Below are positions 31,604 to 40,878 of a stretch of DNA of 64,000 bases, one piece after another. The position numbers and the translations under genes were made by a program. This DNA comes from an uncultured Eubacteriales bacterium. Lineage in GTDB: Bacteria; Bacillota; Clostridia; Christensenellales; CAG-138. Each line of letters starts with the position of its first letter. Position 1 is the first letter of the stretch. The notes beneath the pieces are model-generated. The model worked only from the letters and a program-made list of their open reading frames with translations, ran no database searches and had not been told where the DNA came from. The stretch spans positions 248,001-312,000 of the forward strand of contig CACWYB010000003.1 in assembly GCA_902765005.1 (NCBI GenBank), read 5' to 3'.

Positions 31604-32761
31604 ATGATTTCCCTGTTGGGCCGGCTGTTTTTACGCCATGAAACGGACGAGCGGGCCGTGCGCCAGGGCTACGGCATGATCTGCGGCGGCGTGGGCATCT
31701 TCCTCAATCTGGTGCTCAGCGCCTTCAAGATCGTCCTGGGGGTCCTGATCGGCTCTTTGGCCATCCAGGCGGACGGCTTCAACAACCTGGCGGACGCAGG
31801 CTCCTCCCTGGTCTCTTTGGGGGGCTTCCTCCTCTCCGGGAAGAAGCCGGACACGGACCACCCCTTCGGCCACGGCCGGGCGGAGTATCTGTCTGCCCTC
31901 ATCATCGCCTTCTTCATCCTGCTCATGGGGGTGGAGCTCATCAAGAGCTCCCTGTCCAGCCTCATCGCCCGAACCCCCGCCCCCGCCTTCACCCTCGCTT
32001 CCCTGGCGGTGCTCCTCTGCTCCATCGCCGTGAAGCTCTACATGGCCTATTACAACACCCGCTACGGCAAAAAATTCGCCTCCTCCTCCCTGCTGGCCAC
32101 CGCCAAGGACAGCCTGTTCGACTGCCTGACCTCCGGGGCCGTGATCCTGTCCATGGGTCTCACCCGCTTCCTCCATTGGAACGCGGACCCCTGGTGCTCC
32201 CTTGCGGTGTCCCTCATCATTCTCTACGGCGGCTACGGCACCGCCAAGGACACCGTGGACCTGCTCTTGGGCAAGCGGGCGGACGGTGCCCTGCTCAAGG
32301 CCATCGCGAACACCGTCACCGCCCACGAGGGCATATTGGGGGTCCACGACCTCATCGTCCACGACTATGGCCCGGGCCGGAAGATGATCACCCTCCACGC
32401 CGAGGTGGATGAAAAGGCGGACATGCTCTCCACCCACGACCTCATCGACAACATCGAATGGGAGCTGAATCGGAAGTACGGCTGCATCTCCACCATCCAC
32501 ATGGACCCCATCGCCGTGAACAACCCGGAGACGGACGCGGCCAAAGAGCTGGTCCTCTCCATTTTAGGGGAGATCGACCAACGAATCACGGTCCACGACT
32601 TTCGCCTGGTCCGGGGCCAGACCCACACCAACCTGGTCTTCGACATCAGCGCCCCCTTTGAGGTGCGCCTGTCCGACGGGGAGCTCAAGGCCCTCCTTAC
32701 GCAGCGGATCAAGGCCAAGAATGAGGCCTACGTGCCGGTCATCACCGTGGACCGGCGATAA
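31604..32761 (+). CDS. Cation diffusion facilitator (metal efflux) protein
   Basis: A 385-residue metal/proton antiporter of the CDF family. Six helices are present; the metal-site motifs are NNLADAGSS in helix 2 and the DSLFDC segment in helix 5. The loop HPFGHGRAEYLSALI is characteristic. A cytoplasmic C-terminal domain with conserved histidine and aspartate residues follows and is longer than usual, with a possible second ferredoxin-like repeat. Zn, Mn or Fe are likely substrates. The ATG at 31604 follows GGGAGG; upstream in-frame starts lie in the promoter region. Confidence 0.92.
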   Translation: MISLLGRLFLRHETDERAVRQGYGMICGGVGIFLNLVLSAFKIVLGVLIGSLAIQADGFNNLADAGSSLVSLGGFLLSGKKPDTDHPFGHGRAEYLSALIIAFFILLMGVELIKSSLSSLIARTPAPAFTLASLAVLLCSIAVKLYMAYYNTRYGKKFASSSLLATAKDSLFDCLTSGAVILSMGLTRFLHWNADPWCSLAVSLIILYGGYGTAKDTVDLLLGKRADGALLKAIANTVTAHEGILGVHDLIVHDYGPGRKMITLHAEVDEKADMLSTHDLIDNIEWELNRKYGCISTIHMDPIAVNNPETDAAKELVLSILGEIDQRITVHDFRLVRGQTHTNLVFDISAPFEVRLSDGELKALLTQRIKAKNEAYVPVITVDRR

Positions 32762-32773
32762 GGAGGCGATCCT

Positions 32774-33745
32774 ATGCTGCCCATCCTCTGCTTCGGCGAT
32801 ATCTGCGCGGACCTGCTGATCCCCTACGGGGCGGCCCTGGAGGCCCAGCGCGCCGGAAAAAGCGACCTGCCGCTACATGTTCAGTTCTCCCACGGGGGAA
32901 GCGTGGCCAACACCGCCGTGACATTGGCCCGGCTGGGGACGCCCGTTCTTTTTTTGGGCACCGTGGGCCGGGATGCCTTCGGCTCCGCCCTCCGGGACGG
33001 GCTCATGAAGGAGGGCGTGGACGCCTCCCTCCTGGCCCTGAAAGAAGGGGTCACGACCACCCTGGTCCTGCTGGTGCTGGACGAGAATGGTGAGCGGCTG
33101 CCCTTCGCCTACCCCCACACCGGGGCCAGCCAGCATCTGATCACCGAAGATCAGGTCCCTCCGGATATCCTGTCTAAAATCAGTCTCCTGCACGCCTCGG
33201 GCATGACCCTGCGGGAGGAGCCGGCGGCCTCCCTGCAGCTTGCCCTCATGGCCCGGTGTCGGGCCGCGGGCATCCCCGTCTCCCTGGACGTGAACGCCCG
33301 GATCGAGGCTCTGCAGAACGAAACCTTCGCCCGGAATATGGACCTGGCGCTGGACCGGTGCGACATCCTCTTTGGCTCCGCCCTGGACGAGCTTTGCCCC
33401 CTTGCGGGGGAAACGGACCCGGACGCGGCGGCAAAGAAGCTCCTTGGCCGGGTGCCTCTGGTAGTGGCCCGCCGGGGGGAGCTGGGCGCCACGGTGTACA
33501 CCCGCGAAGGGACCTACCCCTGCCCCGCCTTTTCGGTCCCCGTGCAGGACAGGGTGGGCGCCGGGGACGTGTACGACGGGGCGTTCCTGGCCGCCCGCGC
33601 AAGGGGCTGCAGCCTAAAGGAGGCCAATCGGCAGGCCTGCGCCGCCGGCGCCTGGTGCGTTTCACATTTTGGCGGGCGGAGCGGCCCAACTTTTTCTGAA
33701 CTGCGTAACTTTTTGTTTATGCAGAATTCCGCGCCTCTATTCTGA
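32774..33745 (+). CDS. PfkB-family carbohydrate kinase
   Basis: A 323-residue ribokinase-fold sugar kinase. The N-terminal substrate motif GGSVANTAVTLARLG and the C-terminal signature DRVGAGDVYDGAF, with the catalytic aspartate in GAGD, are complete. The sugar substrate cannot be assigned. AAGGAGG lies 7 bases before the ATG, and the gene follows the CDF gene by 12 bases, so both share a transcript although they have no obvious functional link. Confidence 0.9.
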   Translation: MLPILCFGDICADLLIPYGAALEAQRAGKSDLPLHVQFSHGGSVANTAVTLARLGTPVLFLGTVGRDAFGSALRDGLMKEGVDASLLALKEGVTTTLVLLVLDENGERLPFAYPHTGASQHLITEDQVPPDILSKISLLHASGMTLREEPAASLQLALMARCRAAGIPVSLDVNARIEALQNETFARNMDLALDRCDILFGSALDELCPLAGETDPDAAAKKLLGRVPLVVARRGELGATVYTREGTYPCPAFSVPVQDRVGAGDVYDGAFLAARARGCSLKEANRQACAAGAWCVSHFGGRSGPTFSELRNFLFMQNSAPLF

Positions 33746-33887
33746 TCGCAATTCGATCGCAATAGCGTGCTTTTAGGCCTGTCGGCCATTCAAAAGAGGG
33801 ATCATAATACAAAAATCTATATAGATTTTGCGTCAAAATAAAGAGAAAAAAGTCTAAATTTTATAGAGAAATAGGCATTTTCAAGTA

Positions 33888-33916
33888 TGGACAAGTGCAA
33901 ATTTAGATGATATAAT
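33888..33916 (+). promoter_or_regulatory. Promoter of the HU gene
   Basis: TGGACA (33888-33893), 17 bases, TATAAT (33911-33916), within an AT-rich stretch (33780-33930) that is unlike the rest of the window. Confidence 0.85.
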
Positions 33917-33942
33917 GAGCCAAACTTGAAAGGAGTTTTACC

Positions 33943-34212
33943 ATGAACAAAACGGAATTCATCAAGGCAGTCGCCGAACAGTCCGGCCTGTCCAAAAAGG
34001 ATGCCGCTGCAGTTATCAATGCAGCTTTAGAAACGATCACCAATACCATCAAGGAGGATACCGTCTCCCTGTCCGGCTTTGGTACCTTTGGCTGCAAGCG
34101 CCGCGAAGCCCGGGAGGGCAAGAACCCCCGCACCGGCGAGCTGGTCACCATCTCCGCCGCGGATGTGCCTTACTTCAAGGCCAGCAAGGCGTTGAAGGAA
34201 GCCGTCAAATAA
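33943..34212 (+). CDS. hup: DNA-binding protein HU
   Basis: An 89-residue histone-like protein that bends and compacts DNA as a dimer. MNKTEFIKAVAEQSGLSKKDA, the FGTFG turn and the DNA-arm tip with conserved proline (GKNPRTGE) are all present. Length is standard. It has a strong promoter, AAAGGAG before the ATG and its own terminator, as suits a highly expressed gene. Confidence 0.97.
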   Translation: MNKTEFIKAVAEQSGLSKKDAAAVINAALETITNTIKEDTVSLSGFGTFGCKRREAREGKNPRTGELVTISAADVPYFKASKALKEAVK

Positions 34213-34228
34213 TCTGTAACGGAAGAAC

Positions 34229-34260
34229 ATGGGGTCGGGGCTTTCCCGGCCCCATTTTTT
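34229..34260 (+). terminator. Terminator of the HU gene
   Basis: ATGGGG and CGGG pair with CCCG and CCCCAT around GCTTT, followed by six T residues. Confidence 0.85.
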
Positions 34261-34288
34261 ATGGTATACTGAGGGAAGGAGGTGCTCC

Positions 34289-35605
34289 ATGGAACAGTTT
34301 TCACTCTTTGCCGAAGAATCGCCCCAGCCCCTGGCGGCCCGGCTCAGGCCCCAAAGCCTGGATGAATTCGTGGGACAGACCCACCTGCTGGGACCCAACA
34401 AGGTGCTGCGCCGGCTGATCGAGAGCGACCAGATCTCCTCCATGATCTTCTGGGGGCCTCCGGGGGTGGGCAAGACCACCCTGGCCAGGATCATCGCCAA
34501 TCGGACCAAGTCCTCCTTCATCGACTTCTCCGCCGTGACCAGCGGCATCCGGGAGATCCGCACGGTCATGCAGCAGGCTGAGGACAACCGCCGCTTCGGG
34601 GACAGGACCATCCTCTTCGTGGACGAGATCCACCGCTTCAACAAGGCCCAGCAGGACGCCTTTCTGCCCTTTGTGGAGAAGGGCAGCATCATCCTCATCG
34701 GCGCCACCACGGAGAACCCCTCCTTCGAGATCAACGGGGCCCTTCTCTCCCGGTGCAAGGTGTTCGTGCTCCAGGCCCTCACGCCCGAGGAGCTGGTGGG
34801 GCTGCTGCGCCGAGCCATCGCGGACCCCCGGGGCTTCGGCAAGGAGCAGGTGAGCATCACCGACGAGATGCTGAACATGATCGCCGTCTTCGCCAACGGG
34901 GACGCCCGCACGGCCCTATCCACCCTGGAGATGGTGGTGCTCAACGGCAGCAGCGACGAGGCGGGCAGGATCACCGTGACCCGGGAGACCCTGGAGCAGT
35001 GCATCTCCAAAAAATCCCTGCTCTACGACAAAAACGGTGAGGAGCACTACAACCTCATCTCCGCCCTGCACAAGTCCATGCGCAACTCCGACCCGGACGC
35101 CGCCGTCTACTGGCTGGCCCGGATGCTGGAGGCCGGCGAGGACCCCCTGTATGTGGCCCGGCGGGTGACCCGCTTCGCCAGCGAGGATATCGGCCTGGCC
35201 GATCCCCACGCCTTGGAGATCGCCGTGGCCGCCTATCAGGCCTGCCACTTCATCGGCATGCCGGAATGCACGGTCCACCTGACGGAGGCGGTGGTCTATA
35301 TGTCCATGGCCCCCAAGTCCAACGCCATGGACGTGGCCTACATGGAGGCCAAGCAGGACGCCCTGAAGGAGCTGGACGAGCCCGTGCCCCTGAACATCCG
35401 CAACGCCCCCACCAGCCTTATGAAGGACCTGGGCTACGGCAAGGGCTATCAGTACGCTCACGACTACGAATCGAAGCTCACCAGCATGCAGTGCCTGCCG
35501 GACTCCCTCTTGGGCCGGGAATACTTCCGCCCCACGGAGCAGGGCCTGGAGGCCAAGTATAAGAAGCGGCTGGAGGAGATCAAAGCCTGGAAGAAGGAAC
35601 ACTGA
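34289..35605 (+). CDS. rarA: Replication-associated recombination protein A (AAA+ ATPase)
   Basis: A 438-residue AAA+ ATPase of the RarA/MgsA/WRNIP1 family, which acts at stalled replication forks. Walker A GPPGVGKT is at 56-63, Walker B is LFVDEIHRF, sensor 1 lies in GATTENPSFE, and the tetramerisation domain follows. TATACT (34264-34269) upstream and GGAAGGAGG just before the ATG mark its own promoter and ribosome site. The longer upstream frame overlaps the HU terminator and is rejected. Confidence 0.95.
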   Translation: MEQFSLFAEESPQPLAARLRPQSLDEFVGQTHLLGPNKVLRRLIESDQISSMIFWGPPGVGKTTLARIIANRTKSSFIDFSAVTSGIREIRTVMQQAEDNRRFGDRTILFVDEIHRFNKAQQDAFLPFVEKGSIILIGATTENPSFEINGALLSRCKVFVLQALTPEELVGLLRRAIADPRGFGKEQVSITDEMLNMIAVFANGDARTALSTLEMVVLNGSSDEAGRITVTRETLEQCISKKSLLYDKNGEEHYNLISALHKSMRNSDPDAAVYWLARMLEAGEDPLYVARRVTRFASEDIGLADPHALEIAVAAYQACHFIGMPECTVHLTEAVVYMSMAPKSNAMDVAYMEAKQDALKELDEPVPLNIRNAPTSLMKDLGYGKGYQYAHDYESKLTSMQCLPDSLLGREYFRPTEQGLEAKYKKRLEEIKAWKKEH

Positions 35606-35647
35606 CCTAAGCGCAACCGGTTGAAACACTTTCAACCCACAGCATAC

Positions 35648-35682
35648 AAAAAAGCAGGAAGCTTTCGGCTTCCTGCTTTTTG
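35648..35682 (+). terminator. Bidirectional terminator between rarA and the hydrogenase operon
   Basis: AAAAAGCAGGAAGC pairs with GCTTCCTGCTTTTT around TTTCG. It ends both convergent transcripts. Confidence 0.92.
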
Positions 35683-35700
35683 CTGTTCAGCTATGGCTTC

Positions 35701-37446
35701 TTATTTGTAGAGACCCCGGTTCACATAGGTGGTGTGCAGGAGCTCATGGGCCTTATGGCTGCAGGGCTCACCCAGATACTCCTTGTAGAGCTTCTGGACT
35801 TCGGGATTCTCATGGGACTTCCGGAGGGGCATGTTGGCGTCCTCGCCGTAGAGGCCAGCCGCGCGGATGGCCCGCACGTCGTGGAAGTTCTTGAAGTTGC
35901 TGTTGACGATGGGCTGACCGCCGCCGTTGACGCAGCCGCCGGGGCAGGCCATGACCTCGATGAAGGTGTAGTCCTTCTCGCCCCGCTTGACCATGTCAAG
36001 AAGCTTGCTGGCGTTCTCCAAACCGGAGGTGACCGCCACCCGGACCTTGGTGCCGTTCAGGTCGTACTCGGCTTCCTTGATGGCTTCCACGCCGCGGACG
36101 GCTTCGAATTCCACCTTCTCCAGGGTCTTGCCGGTGACCACTTCGTAGACCGTGCGCAGAGCCGCTTCCATCACGCCGCCGGTGGCGCCGAAGATGTGGC
36201 CGGCGCCGGAGGCCTTGCCCAGCAGGTCGTCCGCCAGCTCGTCGGGGAGCTTGTCGAAGATGATGCCGGCCTTCTTGATCATGCGGGCCAGCTCACGGGT
36301 AGTCAGGGACACATCCACATCGGGGATGCCGTTGTGGCCCAGCTCGGGACGGTTGCACTCATACTTCTTGGCCGTGCAGGGCATGACGGACACGCAGACG
36401 ATGTCCTTGGGGTCGATGCCCGCATGCTCGGCGTAGTAGCTCTTCACCAGCGCGCCATACATGCCCTGGGGGGACTTGCAGGTGGACAGGTTGGGGATGA
36501 ATTCCGGATAGTAGTGCTCGCAGAACTTGATCCAGCCGGGGCTGCAGGAAGTGATCTGGGGCAGGGGGCCGCCGTTCTGCAGGCGCTGGATGAGCTCGGT
36601 GCCTTCCTCCATGATGGTCACGTCGGCGGCATTGTCCACATCGAACACCTTGTCGAAGCCCAGGCGGCGGCAGGCGGCGATGAGCTTGCCTTCCACGTTG
36701 GAGCCCATGGGCATGCCGAAGCACTCGCCGATCTGAACGCGGACGGAGGGTGCGGGAGCGATGACCACATGCTTGGTGGGATCGGCAAGGGCCTTCCAGA
36801 CCTTCTCGGTGTCGTCCCGCTCGGTGAGGGCGCCGGTGGGGCAAACCTGGATGCACTGGCCGCAGTTCACGCAGCTGGTGTCGGCCAGGGGCATCTCAAA
36901 GGGGCTGGACACGTGGGTCTTGAAGCCGCGCATGCTGGCGCCGATGACGTGGGCGTGCTGCACGTTCTTGCAGACGGCGATGCAGCGCCGGCACAGGATG
37001 CACTTGCTGTTGTCGCGGACCAGGTGGATGGCGGACTCGTCCAGGTCCGGCTTCATGGGCTCGGCGGGGCGGAACTTATCGGGATCCGCGCCGTACTCCT
37101 GGGCCAGGGTCTGCAGCTCGCAGTTGGTGGAGCGGATGCAGCCCAGGCAGTCCATCCGGTGGTTGGAGAGCATGAGCTCCAGGCTCATCTTCCGGGAAGC
37201 CCGCAGGGCGGGGGTGTTGGTCTGGACCTCCATGCCCTCGGCCACCTGCTGGAGGCAGGCCACGGGGTTGGAGCGGGCGCCCTTCACCTCGACCACGCAC
37301 ATACGGCAGGCGCCGATGGCGTTGACGTCCTTCAGGTAGCAGAGGGTGGGGATATGGACCCCGGCCTTCTCCGCCGCCATGAGAACCGTGTAATCAGAAG
37401 GGACCTCAACTTCGATCCCGTTGATCTTTACATGAACAGTATCCAT
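35701..37446 (-). CDS. [FeFe]-hydrogenase catalytic subunit, HydA/HndD-type
   Basis: A 581-residue iron-only hydrogenase. In order: an N-terminal 2Fe-2S plant-type ferredoxin domain (cysteines in GACRMCVVEV), a His-ligated cluster region (HRMDCLGC), two 4Fe-4S motifs (CILCRRCIAVC and CVNCGQCIQVC) and the H-cluster domain. H-cluster motifs L1 TSCSPGW, L2 MPCTAKKYE and L3 EVMACPGGC are complete, so it should be active. A short SSU domain ends the protein. It makes or uses H2 as part of an NAD(P)-linked, probably electron-bifurcating complex. It is the last gene of the ten-gene operon. Confidence 0.96.
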   Translation of the reverse strand: MDTVHVKINGIEVEVPSDYTVLMAAEKAGVHIPTLCYLKDVNAIGACRMCVVEVKGARSNPVACLQQVAEGMEVQTNTPALRASRKMSLELMLSNHRMDCLGCIRSTNCELQTLAQEYGADPDKFRPAEPMKPDLDESAIHLVRDNSKCILCRRCIAVCKNVQHAHVIGASMRGFKTHVSSPFEMPLADTSCVNCGQCIQVCPTGALTERDDTEKVWKALADPTKHVVIAPAPSVRVQIGECFGMPMGSNVEGKLIAACRRLGFDKVFDVDNAADVTIMEEGTELIQRLQNGGPLPQITSCSPGWIKFCEHYYPEFIPNLSTCKSPQGMYGALVKSYYAEHAGIDPKDIVCVSVMPCTAKKYECNRPELGHNGIPDVDVSLTTRELARMIKKAGIIFDKLPDELADDLLGKASGAGHIFGATGGVMEAALRTVYEVVTGKTLEKVEFEAVRGVEAIKEAEYDLNGTKVRVAVTSGLENASKLLDMVKRGEKDYTFIEVMACPGGCVNGGGQPIVNSNFKNFHDVRAIRAAGLYGEDANMPLRKSHENPEVQKLYKEYLGEPCSHKAHELLHTTYVNRGLYK

Positions 37447-37457
37447 GGAATTCCTCC

Positions 37458-39182
37458 TTATTTCTTGCTGATGGCACCGAAGCGGCCGGTGATGGCGTTC
37501 ACGGGGCACTTGCGGGCGCAGGCGGTGCAGCCGCGGCACTTCTCGGGATCGATCTCGTAGCGCAGGAGCTTCTTGCACACGCCGGCGGGGCAGCGCTTGT
37601 CGACCACGTGGGCGATGTACTCATCCCGGAAGTACTTCATGGTGGAGAGCACGGGGTTGGGCGCGGTCTGGCCAAGGGCGCAGAGGGCGTTGGCCTGGAT
37701 GTAATGGCACAGCTCCTCCATCTTGTCCAGATCCTCCAGCGTGCCGTTGCCGCTGGTGATCTTGTCCAGCATCTCCAGCAGGCGCTTGGTGCCGATACGG
37801 CAGGGCACGCACTTGCCGCAGCTCTCGTCCACGGTGAAGTCCAGGAAGAACCGGGCCACGTCCACCATGCAGGTGGTCTCGTCCATGACGATCATACCGC
37901 CGGAACCCATCATGGCGCCGATGCTCTTCAGGTTTTCGTAATCGATGGGCAGATCCAGATACTGAGCGGGGATGCAGCCGCCGGAAGGACCGCCGGTCTG
38001 CACGGCCTTGAATTTCTTGCCGTTGGGGATGCCGCCGCCGATATCATAGATGATCTGGCGCAGGGTTGTGCCCAGAGGCACCTCCACCAGGCCGGTGTTG
38101 TTGATCTTGCCGCCCAGGGCGAAGACCTTGGTGCCCTTGCTGCCCTCGGTACCCATGGAGGCGAACCAGTCGGCGCCCTTGAGGATGATCTGAGGGATGT
38201 TGGCCAGGGTTTCCACGTTGTTGATGATGGTGGGCTGGCCGAAGAGGCCCTTGTTGGCGGGGAACGGAGGCTTGGTCTTGGGTTCGCCCCGGTTGCCCTC
38301 GATGGAGGTCAGCAGCGCGGTCTCCTCGCCGCAGACGAAGGCGCCGGCGCCCAGCCGCACGTCGATGTCGAAATCGAAGCCGGTGCCGAAGATGTCCTTG
38401 CCCAACAGGCCCATCTCGCGGGCCTGCCGGATGGCGATCTGCAGACGATGGACGGCGATGGGGTACTCCGCACGGACGTAGATGTAGCCCTGGTGCGCAT
38501 CGATGGCATAGCCGGCGATGGCCATGGCTTCCAGCACGGCGTGGGGGTCGCCTTCCAGCACGGAACGGTCCATGAACGCGCCGGGGTCGCCCTCGTCGGC
38601 GTTGCAGACCACGTACTTATGGGGGGTCTTGTTGAAGGAGGCGAAGAGCCACTTCTTGCCGGTGGGGAAGCCGGCGCCGCCGCGGCCCCGCAGGCCGGAC
38701 TTGGTGATCTCCTCGATGACCTGCTCGGGGGTCATCTCGGTGAGGACCTTGCCCAGGGCGCTGTAGCCGTCCATGGCGATGTACTCTTCGATGTTCTCCG
38801 GGTTGATCACGCCGCAGTTGCGCAGGGCCACACGGAGCTGGGGCTTGTAGAACTCGATGTCCTTCAGGGTGGGCACTTCCACCTGCTCGCCGCCCTCGTT
38901 GTCACGATGGACCAGGCGCTCCACGATACGGCCCTTCAAGAGATGCTCGGAAGCGATCTCGGGGACGTCGGAAACCTTGACCCGGGAATAGAACGTGCCG
39001 TCGGGGTAGACGATCATGACGGGGCCCATGGCGCAAAGGCCGAAGCAGCCGGTCCGCACGACCTTGACTTCATCCTCAAGACCCAGTTTGACGATCTCCT
39101 GCTCCATGGCCTCGGCGATCTTGGGGCTGTCGGAAGAGGTACAGCCCGTGCCGCCACAGATCATTACATGTGTACGAATCAT
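37458..39182 (-). CDS. NuoF-like hydrogenase subunit, HydB/HndC-type
   Basis: A 574-residue flavoprotein that passes electrons between NAD(P)H and the hydrogenase subunit. Domains in order: a thioredoxin-like 2Fe-2S domain (CGGTGC, CFGLCAMGP), the FMN/NAD-binding NuoF core (GRGGAGFPTGKKW, CNADEGDPGAF), a SLBB domain, the 4Fe-4S NuoF cluster (CGKCVPCRIG) and a C-terminal 2x4Fe-4S ferredoxin domain (CRGCTACARKCP). The ATG at 39182 follows GGAGGG by 8 bases. HydA begins 11 bases downstream. Confidence 0.95.
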   Translation of the reverse strand: MIRTHVMICGGTGCTSSDSPKIAEAMEQEIVKLGLEDEVKVVRTGCFGLCAMGPVMIVYPDGTFYSRVKVSDVPEIASEHLLKGRIVERLVHRDNEGGEQVEVPTLKDIEFYKPQLRVALRNCGVINPENIEEYIAMDGYSALGKVLTEMTPEQVIEEITKSGLRGRGGAGFPTGKKWLFASFNKTPHKYVVCNADEGDPGAFMDRSVLEGDPHAVLEAMAIAGYAIDAHQGYIYVRAEYPIAVHRLQIAIRQAREMGLLGKDIFGTGFDFDIDVRLGAGAFVCGEETALLTSIEGNRGEPKTKPPFPANKGLFGQPTIINNVETLANIPQIILKGADWFASMGTEGSKGTKVFALGGKINNTGLVEVPLGTTLRQIIYDIGGGIPNGKKFKAVQTGGPSGGCIPAQYLDLPIDYENLKSIGAMMGSGGMIVMDETTCMVDVARFFLDFTVDESCGKCVPCRIGTKRLLEMLDKITSGNGTLEDLDKMEELCHYIQANALCALGQTAPNPVLSTMKYFRDEYIAHVVDKRCPAGVCKKLLRYEIDPEKCRGCTACARKCPVNAITGRFGAISKK

Positions 39183-39197
39183 TCTCAAAACCCTCCG

Positions 39198-39566
39198 TTA
39201 TTTTTCCACCGCACCGATGGTGTATTCCGTGATGGGATGGCCGCCCAGGATATGCTCCTTGACGATCCGGGGGACCATGGCGGGCTTGACCTTCACGTAG
39301 GTGACCCGCTCCTTGCCGCCTTCGAAGATCTCCACGATGGGCTCCAGGCGGCACATGCCGATGCAGCCGGTCTGAGTGACGGTCGCGTTCTCAGCGTGCT
39401 GCTTGCTGACTTCCTCCACAAAGGCGTTGAGCACGGGGCGCGCGCCGGCGGCGATGCCGCAGGTGGCCATGCCGACCACGATACGGATATCGCCGTTGTT
39501 CTCGCGGAGAGCGACCTTATCCTTCATTTTGTTACGAATCGCTGCCAGTTCCTCAAGACTTTTCAT
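39198..39566 (-). CDS. 2Fe-2S thioredoxin-like hydrogenase subunit, HndB-type
   Basis: A 122-residue protein with a thioredoxin-like 2Fe-2S ferredoxin fold. Four cysteines are placed as in the family: C36 in MATCGIAAGA and two in QTGCIGMCRLEP. It serves as an electron carrier or scaffold of the NAD(P)-dependent hydrogenase. AAGGAAA stands before the ATG. It lies 15 bases upstream of the NuoF-like gene. Confidence 0.9.
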   Translation of the reverse strand: MKSLEELAAIRNKMKDKVALRENNGDIRIVVGMATCGIAAGARPVLNAFVEEVSKQHAENATVTQTGCIGMCRLEPIVEIFEGGKERVTYVKVKPAMVPRIVKEHILGGHPITEYTIGAVEK

Positions 39567-39610
39567 AGTTGTTTTCCTTTCCTAAGTATTTGGTATGTGA
39601 TGGCTGTTGC

Positions 39611-40162
39611 TTACTTGGCGTATTGTTCCTGCAAGCTCTCCCGAGCCCATTCCAGGACCTCAAAGCTGTTGAGCGGGATCTCGTCCCCCAACGCTTCCCT
39701 CATCTCCCGTGTGTCCAGATGGACCGTTTCCCCGCCGGGCAAGGCATGCTCAAAGAGGAAATCCACCTCCGGACAGCCCTGGATGAGGCTGATCAGCGTG
39801 GAGATCACGTCCCCCAGGGGCGTGAAATCCATGTGGTCCTTGTGGAAGAAAGCACTGATCACGGTGCCGTGGTCCTCCGGGCTCATGTCCCTGGTCCGGG
39901 AACGAATGGTGAGCTCGCCGCCGGTCTGCTCCGCAGCCAGCTTGAACAGGGGGATGCCCATGCCCACCTTCCGGGTCTTGCGGGTGGTGGAAAAGGGGTC
40001 CATCACCGTGGCGAGAAAGTCCGGGGACATGCCCCTGCCGTTGTCCTCGATGGTGATGCGCAGGGTCGTGTCCGTTTCGGCCAGCAGGATCTGGATGAAC
40101 GTGGCCTCGGCGGAGATGGAATTCTGCACGATGTCCAGGATGTTCAACGACAGTTCTTTCAT
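39611..40162 (-). CDS. HATPase_c ATP-binding protein in the hydrogenase operon
   Basis: A 183-residue protein with a GHKL/histidine-kinase ATP-binding fold: N box (LNILDIVQNSISA), G1 box (IEDNGRGM) and G2 region (TTRKTRKVGMGIPLFK). There is no dimerisation or phosphoacceptor histidine domain, so it is not a complete sensor kinase. Genes of this type accompany HydS/hydrogenase clusters in Clostridia. Its start overlaps the PHP gene by ATGA. A signalling role in hydrogenase regulation is inferred. Confidence 0.82.
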   Translation of the reverse strand: MKELSLNILDIVQNSISAEATFIQILLAETDTTLRITIEDNGRGMSPDFLATVMDPFSTTRKTRKVGMGIPLFKLAAEQTGGELTIRSRTRDMSPEDHGTVISAFFHKDHMDFTPLGDVISTLISLIQGCPEVDFLFEHALPGGETVHLDTREMREALGDEIPLNSFEVLEWARESLQEQYAK

Positions 40163-40878
40163 GCTTTCTTCTCCAACATTGCAAAGAGAGCGTTGCGGAT
40201 GGCCTCCTCCCCCTCCTCCTGGGAAACCTCCAGGTGAACAAAGAAGCTGCCGTCGCTGATCTCCCAGAGCCGGTGGGCGTCCGAGGAGACCAGGATCTTT
40301 CTGCCCTGGGCCAGATCCCGCTTATCCGCGTCGTGGAGCTCGGCCAGGGTGAAAACGGGTTTTTCCGGGAAGGCGCCCAGCATGGCCAAAAGGCCGTTGG
40401 CTTCCCTGTCGATGTGGGCCGGGTAGCACACCCCGCCCATGGACCGGACCAGCTTGGCCCCCTCCTCCAAGGTCAGTGAGGTGGCCGCGGGCAGGAACCA
40501 GGGGTCGTTCCCCAGAGGAACGTCCTCCTCCCCCATGATCACCTGCTCACCGAAGATGGCAGGCTTGTTGGGGATCTTCATCCGCCGCTGTTCCACCATC
40601 TGATCGAAGGCAAGGGCCCTTTCCAGCTCCGGAAACAGGCACACCATGTGGACGTCCTCTGCCGTGGTCAGCTCCATGCCCGGGACGGGCACGATGCCGT
40701 AGGCGCGGCAGGCTGCAAAGAAGGCAGGGCAGTTTTTCGCCGTGTTGTGATCCGTCAGCGCCACGATCTTCAGCCCGTTGAGGTAGGCCATCCCCGCGAT
40801 GTTGCAGGGGGTCATATCCTCCTCCCCGCAGGGGGACAGGCAGGAGTGAATGTGCAGATCCACAGCGAACGCGTTCAT
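40159..40878 (-). CDS. PHP-domain phosphoesterase
   Basis: A 239-residue PHP-fold metal-dependent phosphoesterase. The metal ligands are in DLHIHSCLSPCG (HxH), ALTDHNT, PGMELTT, YPAHID and SSDAHRL. It may hydrolyse a small phosphoester or nucleotide; related proteins are encoded near hydrogenase and HydS genes. The ribosome site is weak, and the gene is probably coupled to the DRTGG gene whose stop overlaps the start (ATGA). Confidence 0.87.
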   Translation of the reverse strand: MNAFAVDLHIHSCLSPCGEEDMTPCNIAGMAYLNGLKIVALTDHNTAKNCPAFFAACRAYGIVPVPGMELTTAEDVHMVCLFPELERALAFDQMVEQRRMKIPNKPAIFGEQVIMGEEDVPLGNDPWFLPAATSLTLEEGAKLVRSMGGVCYPAHIDREANGLLAMLGAFPEKPVFTLAELHDADKRDLAQGRKILVSSDAHRLWEISDGSFFVHLEVSQEEGEEAIRNALFAMLEKKA

